Origin: Immundisolibacter sp.
GTDB lineage: Bacteria; Pseudomonadota; Gammaproteobacteria; Immundisolibacterales; Immundisolibacteraceae
Assembly: GCF_041601295.1 (NCBI RefSeq)
Contig: NZ_JBFIII010000012.1
Span: 1 to 38,497, forward strand
Length of the DNA: 38,497 nt
Direction of reading: 5' to 3'
Position numbers and translations under genes: made by a program. The notes under the pieces were generated by a model. It was not told the origin of the DNA. It did no database searches and worked only from the letters and a program-made list of their open reading frames with translations. The stretch's first letter is position 1. Each line of letters starts with the position of its first letter. Shown here in pieces: positions 32,908 through 38,497 of the stretch.

Positions 32908-33135
32908 ATGACCGATTCTGCGCCGCGGTCGCCGCTACATTGGCTGCAGGGCATCGCCAGCGAACTGGATGGACTGCGCACCCTTACAGTGCAACGACTG
33001 AGCGACCGGCTGGAGTTGCCCTCCCGCGAGGAATTCGAAGTGCAGCGCGCGCTGCTTGAGGATGCGCGCGAACGCCTGGAGCGTTTACAGGCCCAGATCG
33101 ACGCACTCGCGGCTCGCCTCGACGGCGGACGCTAA
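32908..33135 (+). CDS. ubiK: Ubiquinone biosynthesis accessory factor UbiK (YqiC/BMFP family)
   Basis: 75 residues from the ATG at 32908, with GGGAGA upstream. The sequence has the family's two parts: an amphipathic N-terminus (LHWLQGIASELDGLRTLTVQRL) and a C-terminal coiled coil (LPSREEFEVQRALLEDARERLERLQAQIDALAARL). The LPSREEFEVQ turn is diagnostic. UbiK binds UbiJ and lipids and is needed for efficient aerobic ubiquinone synthesis in proteobacteria. It is divergent from glnK and followed 17 bases later by comM, an arrangement common in gammaproteobacteria. Confidence 0.88.
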   Translation: MTDSAPRSPLHWLQGIASELDGLRTLTVQRLSDRLELPSREEFEVQRALLEDARERLERLQAQIDALAARLDGGR

Positions 33136-33152
33136 GCCACTGAGTGCGGCGC

Positions 33153-34664
33153 GTGTCGCTAGCCGTCCTGCACAGCCGTGCCCAGTTCGGCATGGATGCC
33201 CCACTGGTCACTATCGAAGCGCACCTGACCGGCGGCTTGCCGGCGTTGTCCATCGTCGGCCTGCCGGAAACAGCGGTACGGGAAGCCAAGGACCGGGTGC
33301 GCAGCGCGCTGCTCAACAGCGGCTTCGAGTTTCCCGCCCGTCGCGTCACCATCAACCTGGCACCGGCTGACTTACCCAAGGAAGGCGGGCGCTTTGATCT
33401 GGGCATTGCGCTCGCGATCCTCGCCGCGTCCGGTCAATTGCCCGAGACAAGCCTGCAGGGCTACGAGTTCATTGGCGAGCTTGGCCTGGGCGGCGAACTG
33501 CGATCGGTGCGCGGCGTGCTGCCGGTGGCCCTGCAGGCACAGCGCGCCGGCGCGCGGCTGATCCTGCCGCAGGCTAACGCCGCCGAAGCGGCCTTGGCAC
33601 CGGATCTGGCCGCTTTCGGAGCCGGCGACCTGTTGGCCGTGTGCTCGCATCTGACGGCGAATGCCCCCCTATCGGTGGCGCAGCGCGAGCCGCCGCAAAC
33701 TGCCGCCGATGTCCCGGACCTCGCTGACGTCCGCGGCCAGGCAGCCGCGCGGCGGGCGCTCGAGATCACCGCTGCCGGCGGCCACAGCCTGCTCATGCTG
33801 GGCCCGCCCGGCACCGGCAAGACCATGCTGGCCACGCGCCTGCCGGGCATCCTGCCGCCGCTGACCCAGCAAGAGGCGCTGGAAACCGCCGCCATCCAGT
33901 CAATCAGTGCCGCTGGCTTTGATCCGGCCCGCTGGGGTCAGCGTCCGGTGCGGGCACCGCACCATACCGCTTCGGCAGCCGCCCTGGCGGGCGGTGGCAC
34001 CACGCCACGGCCGGGCGAAATCTCGTTGGCGCACCACGGCGTGCTGTTCCTGGACGAGCTGCCCGAATTTCACCGGCAAGTGCTCGAAGTCCTGCGCGAG
34101 CCTCTGGAGTCCGGCCAGATCAGCATTGCCCGGGCGGCGCTCAAGGCCGACTTTCCGGCCCGCTTTCAGCTGGTGGCAGCCATGAATCCGTGCCCCTGCG
34201 GTTACCTGGGAGAGGCGTCTGGTCGCTGTCGATGTACGCCTGATCAGGTGCGTCGGTATCGCGGGCGGCTGTCCGGGCCACTGCTCGACCGCATTGATCT
34301 GCACATCGAGCTGCCGCCAGTAGCGCACGAGTTGCTCCTGGCGCAGGAACATGTCGGTGCAGAAACATCGGCGACCGTGCGTGAACGCGTCATGGCCGCC
34401 CACCAACGCCAGTTACGGCGCAACGGATGCCTCAACGCGCGCCTTGACGCGGCCGGCCTGCGCCGGCATTGCCGGCTCACCCAGCCACAGCAGGAATTTC
34501 TGGCGCGTGCCATCGCCAAACTGGGGCTATCCGCGCGGGCCACTCACCGCGTGCTGCGCATTGCCCGCACCTGCGCCGATCTGGCGGGCAGTGACCCGCT
34601 TGACTTGTCACATCTGGCAGAAGCCCTGCAATACCGCTTGCTCGACCGGCGCGCCGGTTATTGA
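33153..34664 (+). CDS. comM: YifB/ComM-family AAA+ ATPase (Mg-chelatase-like)
   Basis: 503 residues from the GTG at 33153, chosen because MSLAVLHSRAQFGMDAPLVTIE is the family N-terminus; a GTG three codons earlier is possible. Parts: an N-terminal Lon-protease-like domain (about 1-165; GLPALSIVGLPETAVREAKDRVRSAL, PADLPKEGGRFDL), an AAA+ domain with Walker A GPPGTGKTMLA (about 216-226) and Walker B GVLFLDELPEF, a Cys-rich NPCPCGYLGEASGRCRC loop, and a C-terminal helical Mg-chelatase domain with arginine-finger segments (ARATHRVLRIARTCADL). ComM is a hexameric helicase that speeds branch migration during natural transformation. The gene alone does not prove competence. Confidence 0.92.
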   Translation: MSLAVLHSRAQFGMDAPLVTIEAHLTGGLPALSIVGLPETAVREAKDRVRSALLNSGFEFPARRVTINLAPADLPKEGGRFDLGIALAILAASGQLPETSLQGYEFIGELGLGGELRSVRGVLPVALQAQRAGARLILPQANAAEAALAPDLAAFGAGDLLAVCSHLTANAPLSVAQREPPQTAADVPDLADVRGQAAARRALEITAAGGHSLLMLGPPGTGKTMLATRLPGILPPLTQQEALETAAIQSISAAGFDPARWGQRPVRAPHHTASAAALAGGGTTPRPGEISLAHHGVLFLDELPEFHRQVLEVLREPLESGQISIARAALKADFPARFQLVAAMNPCPCGYLGEASGRCRCTPDQVRRYRGRLSGPLLDRIDLHIELPPVAHELLLAQEHVGAETSATVRERVMAAHQRQLRRNGCLNARLDAAGLRRHCRLTQPQQEFLARAIAKLGLSARATHRVLRIARTCADLAGSDPLDLSHLAEALQYRLLDRRAGY

Positions 34665-34688
34665 CTTCGACCAAGCACCGACTAGAAT
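34661..34688 (+). promoter_or_regulatory. Sigma-70 promoter of trxA
   Basis: TTGACT (-35) and TAGAAT (-10) are separated by 16 bases. The -35 box overlaps the comM stop codon. The start site would lie near 34695, about 90 bases before trxA. Confidence 0.6.
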
Positions 34689-34783
34689 GCCGGAAAGCTC
34701 CCTGTTTTCAGGCCGGCCCGGCGCAATGCCGCTCCTTGAAGGTCTGTTGCAATCCTCCTCACACTCGACACGCACCGAACCCT

Positions 34784-35110
34784 ATGAGCGAACACGTCAA
34801 TCACGTCACCGACGACTCCTTTGAACTGGATGTGCTGCAAGCCGCGGAACCTGTTCTGGTGGACTACTGGGCAGAATGGTGTGGCCCATGCAAAATGATC
34901 GCGCCGGTCCTGGACGAGATTGGCAAGGAATACGCCGGTCGCCTCAAGGTGGCCAAGCTCAACGTGGACGAAAATCCCAAGACGCCGCCGCGCTACGGCA
35001 TTCGTGGCATTCCGACACTGATGCTGTTCAAGGGTGGCAGTGTCGAGGCCACCAAGGTCGGCGCCCTGTCCAAGTCACAGTTGGCGGCGTGGCTAGACAG
35101 CAACCTGTGA
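34784..35110 (+). CDS. trxA: Thioredoxin 1
   Basis: 108 residues from the ATG at 34784, the standard TrxA length; the longer open frame upstream has no thioredoxin content. Active site WCGPC with Cys33 and Cys36, the buried Asp in LVDYWAEW, and the cis-Pro in GIPTLMLF. The conserved loop before it reads NPKTPPRYGIRG where most have NPxTAxxYGI. It is a cytosolic disulfide reductant for many enzymes, recycled by thioredoxin reductase. A good sigma-70 promoter precedes it. It sits directly before rho, the order found in many gamma- and betaproteobacteria. Confidence 0.96.
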   Translation: MSEHVNHVTDDSFELDVLQAAEPVLVDYWAEWCGPCKMIAPVLDEIGKEYAGRLKVAKLNVDENPKTPPRYGIRGIPTLMLFKGGSVEATKVGALSKSQLAAWLDSNL

Positions 35111-35159
35111 TGCCGGGCCGGCCTAAAGCCCCAACAGTTGTTGCCGATCTCTAGTCAGC

Positions 35160-35326
35160 TGATTTCGTTCCTTCCTGTTCAACCACGACCCACGATTGCC
35201 GCAGCAGCGGATAGAACAACAATCTCGTAAACAGGTTTCCATTCTCGGTCCGTCTCCCGGACTGCTCCCTATACCGCGCTGCTCCCCGCTTTCGCGGCGC
35301 CCCCGTCATCCTCGCATAGCACCTAT
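35160..35326 (+). promoter_or_regulatory. C-rich leader of rho, probable rut-type autoregulatory region
   Basis: The 217-base gap before rho is strongly C over G on the transcribed strand. In the last 106 bases (35221-35326) I count 44 C and 20 G, with repeated pyrimidine clusters (CTCCC, GCTCC, GCCCCC) and little pairing. This is the composition Rho binds. E. coli rho is known to limit its own transcription in the leader. Confidence 0.5.
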
Positions 35327-36583
<1,257 letters not shown>

Positions 36584-36617
36584 TGGCCGCCCCCATCCCG
36601 TACCGAGGACCTGCCCT

Positions 36618-37595
36618 GTGAACACGCCCGTCCGCATTGCCGTCACCGGTTGTGCCGGCCAGATTGGCTACGCCCTGCTGTTTCGCATCGCCGCCGGCAA
36701 CATGCTCGGCCCCGATCAGCCGGTCATCCTGCACCTGCTGGAAGTCCCGCAGGCCATGAAGACCCTGGAAGGCGTGGTCATGGAACTGCGCGACTGTGCC
36801 TTTCCGCTGCTGACGGACATCGTCGCCAGTGACGACGTGGCGGTCGGCTTCAAGGATGTCGATTACGCCATCCTGGTCGGCGCGCGTCCGCGCGGCCCGG
36901 GCATGGAACGCAAGGACCTGCTGGAAGCCAACGGCGCCATCTTCACCGTGCAGGGCAAGGCTCTGAACGACCATGCCAGCCGCAAGGTCAAGGTCCTGGT
37001 GGTGGGCAACCCGGCCAACACCAACGCGCTGATTGCCTTGAGCAGCGCGCCCGACCTGGATCCGCGTCAGTTCACGGCCATGACGCGCCTGGACCACAAC
37101 CGCGCCATAAGCCAGCTCGCAGCCAAAACCGGTACGCCGGTGCCGGGCATTCGGCGCCTGACCGTGTGGGGCAACCACTCCTCCACCCAGCACCCGGACC
37201 TGTCGCACACCCTGGCCAATGACCGCCCGGCAATGGAGCTGGTGGACCAGGCCTGGATCGAGAGCGAATTCATCCCCACCGTGCAGCAGCGGGGCGCCGC
37301 CATCATTGCCGCCCGTGGCGCTTCCAGCGCTGCTTCGGCCGCCTCTGCCGCCATCGACCACATGCGTACCTGGGCTCTGGGCACCGCCGAGGGCGACTGG
37401 ACCAGCATGGCCATTCCCAGCGACGGCAGCTACGGCGTGCCGGCCGGACTGGTCTATTCCTACCCGGTCACCTGCCGCAACGGGCAGTACCAAATCGTGC
37501 AGGGTCTTGCCATCAGCGATTTCTGCCGGGCGCGCATGGATGCCACCGCCAGGGAACTCGGCGAGGAGCGCGAGGCCGTGCAACACCTGCTGTGA
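36618..37595 (+). CDS. mdh: Malate dehydrogenase (type 2, cytosolic-eukaryote-like)
   Basis: 325 residues starting at GTG, with GAGGA eight bases upstream. NAD-binding loop TGCAGQIGYALLFRIAAG near the N-terminus. Substrate-binding arginines lie in RPRGPGMERKDLLEAN, with GNPANTNALI, the Asp/Arg pair in TRLDHNRA, and the catalytic His in VWGNHSSTQ. The GNHSSTQ.PD motif and length identify the type 2 family rather than the 312-residue E. coli type. It interconverts malate and oxaloacetate in the TCA cycle. It lies 34 bases after rho, so the two could share a transcript. Confidence 0.96.
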   Translation: MNTPVRIAVTGCAGQIGYALLFRIAAGNMLGPDQPVILHLLEVPQAMKTLEGVVMELRDCAFPLLTDIVASDDVAVGFKDVDYAILVGARPRGPGMERKDLLEANGAIFTVQGKALNDHASRKVKVLVVGNPANTNALIALSSAPDLDPRQFTAMTRLDHNRAISQLAAKTGTPVPGIRRLTVWGNHSSTQHPDLSHTLANDRPAMELVDQAWIESEFIPTVQQRGAAIIAARGASSAASAASAAIDHMRTWALGTAEGDWTSMAIPSDGSYGVPAGLVYSYPVTCRNGQYQIVQGLAISDFCRARMDATARELGEEREAVQHLL

Positions 37596-37665
37596 CTTGT
37601 CCGGCGGGCCGCTTTAACCTACCCTACGCGGCTCGCCGCATCTTCACTTCAACGCAGACCGCGCC

Positions 37666-37872
37666 ATGAAATCCGACATCCATCCCAAGTATCAGGAAAT
37701 CGCCGTCACCTGTAGCTGCGGCAACAGCTTCACCACGCGCTCGGCGATGACCAAGCCGGAGCTGCACCTGGACGTATGCTCCAGCTGCCACCCGTTCTAT
37801 ACCGGCAAGCAGAAAGTCGGCGATCGCCGTGGCCGGGTCGAACGGTTCAAGCGCCGCTACGGCATGGCTTGA
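37666..37872 (+). CDS. rpmE: 50S ribosomal protein L31
   Basis: 68 residues. It starts MKSDIHPKYQEIAVTCSCGN and keeps the zinc-binding Cys16, Cys18, Cys38 and Cys41 (VTCSCG; DVCSSCHPFYTG), so this is the zinc-containing (C+) form rather than the paralogue made under zinc starvation. The basic tail RRGRVERFKRRYG binds rRNA. A strong hairpin about 30 bases after the stop (37901-37926) probably ends its transcript. The TGA overlaps by one base the first possible ATG of the downstream nuclease gene. Confidence 0.97.
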   Translation: MKSDIHPKYQEIAVTCSCGNSFTTRSAMTKPELHLDVCSSCHPFYTGKQKVGDRRGRVERFKRRYGMA

Positions 37873-38497
37873 TGCGCCGCCGGTTCGCCGGCTGCATTGC
37901 CAAAGGGCGCCTGCTGGCGCCCTTTGTGTTTCTGGCCGCGGCTTTTGTGGCCGCTGCCGCGAACGCCGCCTGCCAACCCACTGTGTCGGGCGAGCAAGCC
38001 ACTGTAGACAAGCATTACGACGGCGACACACTGCGCCTGAGCGATGGCCGGCGGCTGCGCCTGCTTGGCATCGACACGCCGGAAATGAACTACCGCAAAG
38101 GCGCTCCACAGGCGCTGGCCACAACCGCCCTGCACCGCCTGCAATCCCTGCTGCCCAGGGGCGGCACCTTGCGCCTGGTGCCGGATCGGCAGCAACACGA
38201 CCGCTACGGTCGCCTGCTGGCTCACACCTACACCCCGGACGGGGTCAGCGTGGAAGAAACCCTGCTGCGCGAGGGCCTGGCGGTCAGCTTCATCCTGCCG
38301 CCCAACCTCGCTCAGGCCGACTGCCTGCTGGCGGCCGAGCGCGCGGCGCGGTTAGCCCACCGCGGGGTGTGGGCTCTGCCCGCCTATATGCCGCAAGCGG
38401 CCACCAGCGTGCGCGCTGATGGCAGCTACCGGCTGATACGCGGCACCGTCAGCAGCGCCATGCGCCGTGGCAACTGGATACTGCTCAAGCTCGACCG
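37872..38497 (+). CDS. Secreted thermonuclease-family (SNase-like) protein, partial
   Basis: Open from the ATG at 37872 to the window end (208 codons, no stop), so the C-terminus is missing. The first ~33 residues form a signal peptide (MRRRFAGCIAKGR, then LLAPFVFLAAAFVAAAANA). The SNase fold follows: DGDTLRL (the Ca-binding Asp region), RLLGIDTPEM (Arg and Glu of the active site) and DRYGRLLA with the third catalytic Arg. After about residue 185 a second small domain begins (SYRLIRGTVSSA). It should cut nucleic acids outside the cytoplasm with Ca2+. An rpmE terminator-like hairpin lies within the signal-peptide codons, so either the start or the transcription of this gene is unusual. Confidence 0.85.
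   Translation, partial: MRRRFAGCIAKGRLLAPFVFLAAAFVAAAANAACQPTVSGEQATVDKHYDGDTLRLSDGRRLRLLGIDTPEMNYRKGAPQALATTALHRLQSLLPRGGTLRLVPDRQQHDRYGRLLAHTYTPDGVSVEETLLREGLAVSFILPPNLAQADCLLAAERAARLAHRGVWALPAYMPQAATSVRADGSYRLIRGTVSSAMRRGNWILLKLD
37901..37926 (+). terminator. Terminator-like hairpin after rpmE
   Basis: CAAAGGGCGCC and GGCGCCCTTTG form a perfect 11-bp stem around the loop TGCT, followed by TGTTT. It lies 28 bases after the rpmE stop. It also overlaps the signal-peptide codons of the nuclease gene. Confidence 0.7.

Overview
The window is GC-rich, densely coded and bacterial. The housekeeping block at its right end (glnK-amtB, ubiK, comM, trxA-rho, mdh, rpmE) and the PEP-CTERM regulators PrsK/PrsR/PrsT point to a gammaproteobacterium or a close relative. 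A complete catechol meta-cleavage entry module suggests an aromatic or hydrocarbon degrader. The genus cannot be fixed from this sequence alone.

Layout, left to right. 1-2776 (+): the end of a 2-oxoacid dehydrogenase operon (E1 alpha partial, E1 beta, E2). 2820-4583: an outer-membrane barrel protein (-) divergent from a glutathione S-transferase (+). 4606-12317 (-): an exopolysaccharide/PEP-CTERM control cassette, transcribed as sugar transferase, PrsK, PrsR, PrsT. 12570-16031 (-): a one-chain pyruvate carboxylase. 16175-26525 (-): a ten-gene catabolic operon. In transcription order it holds catechol 2,3-dioxygenase, a HbpS/GlcG-like protein, 2-hydroxymuconic semialdehyde dehydrogenase, 2-oxopent-4-enoate hydratase, E1 alpha and E1 beta of a second 2-oxoacid dehydrogenase, enoyl-CoA hydratase, an E2-like lipoyl protein, acyl-CoA dehydrogenase and acyl-CoA ligase. 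26728-29835 (-): a small unknown gene, a family 2 glycosyltransferase and an alkaline-phosphatase-superfamily protein. About 830 bases with little coding content follow, then tRNA-Thr. 30854-38497: glnK-amtB (-) divergent from ubiK, comM, trxA, rho, mdh, rpmE and the start of a secreted nuclease (+).

The most interesting unit is the 16-26.5 kb operon. It joins meta-cleavage enzymes to a 2-oxoacid dehydrogenase and beta-oxidation enzymes, and lacks the aldolase and acylating aldehyde dehydrogenase that normally finish the meta pathway. The hydratase product, 4-hydroxy-2-oxovalerate, would give 3-hydroxybutyryl-CoA if decarboxylated by such a complex, so the operon may encode an alternative lower pathway. 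This is an inference from gene content. The operon's E2-like protein keeps its lipoyl lysine but has lost the catalytic His/Asp motif, and a perfect 12-bp terminator-like hairpin splits the operon after its second gene.

Regulatory signals visible in the sequence include a sigma-54 promoter with an NtrC site before glnK, a C-rich leader before rho that fits Rho autoregulation, a sigma-70 promoter for trxA, and several dyads next to start codons.
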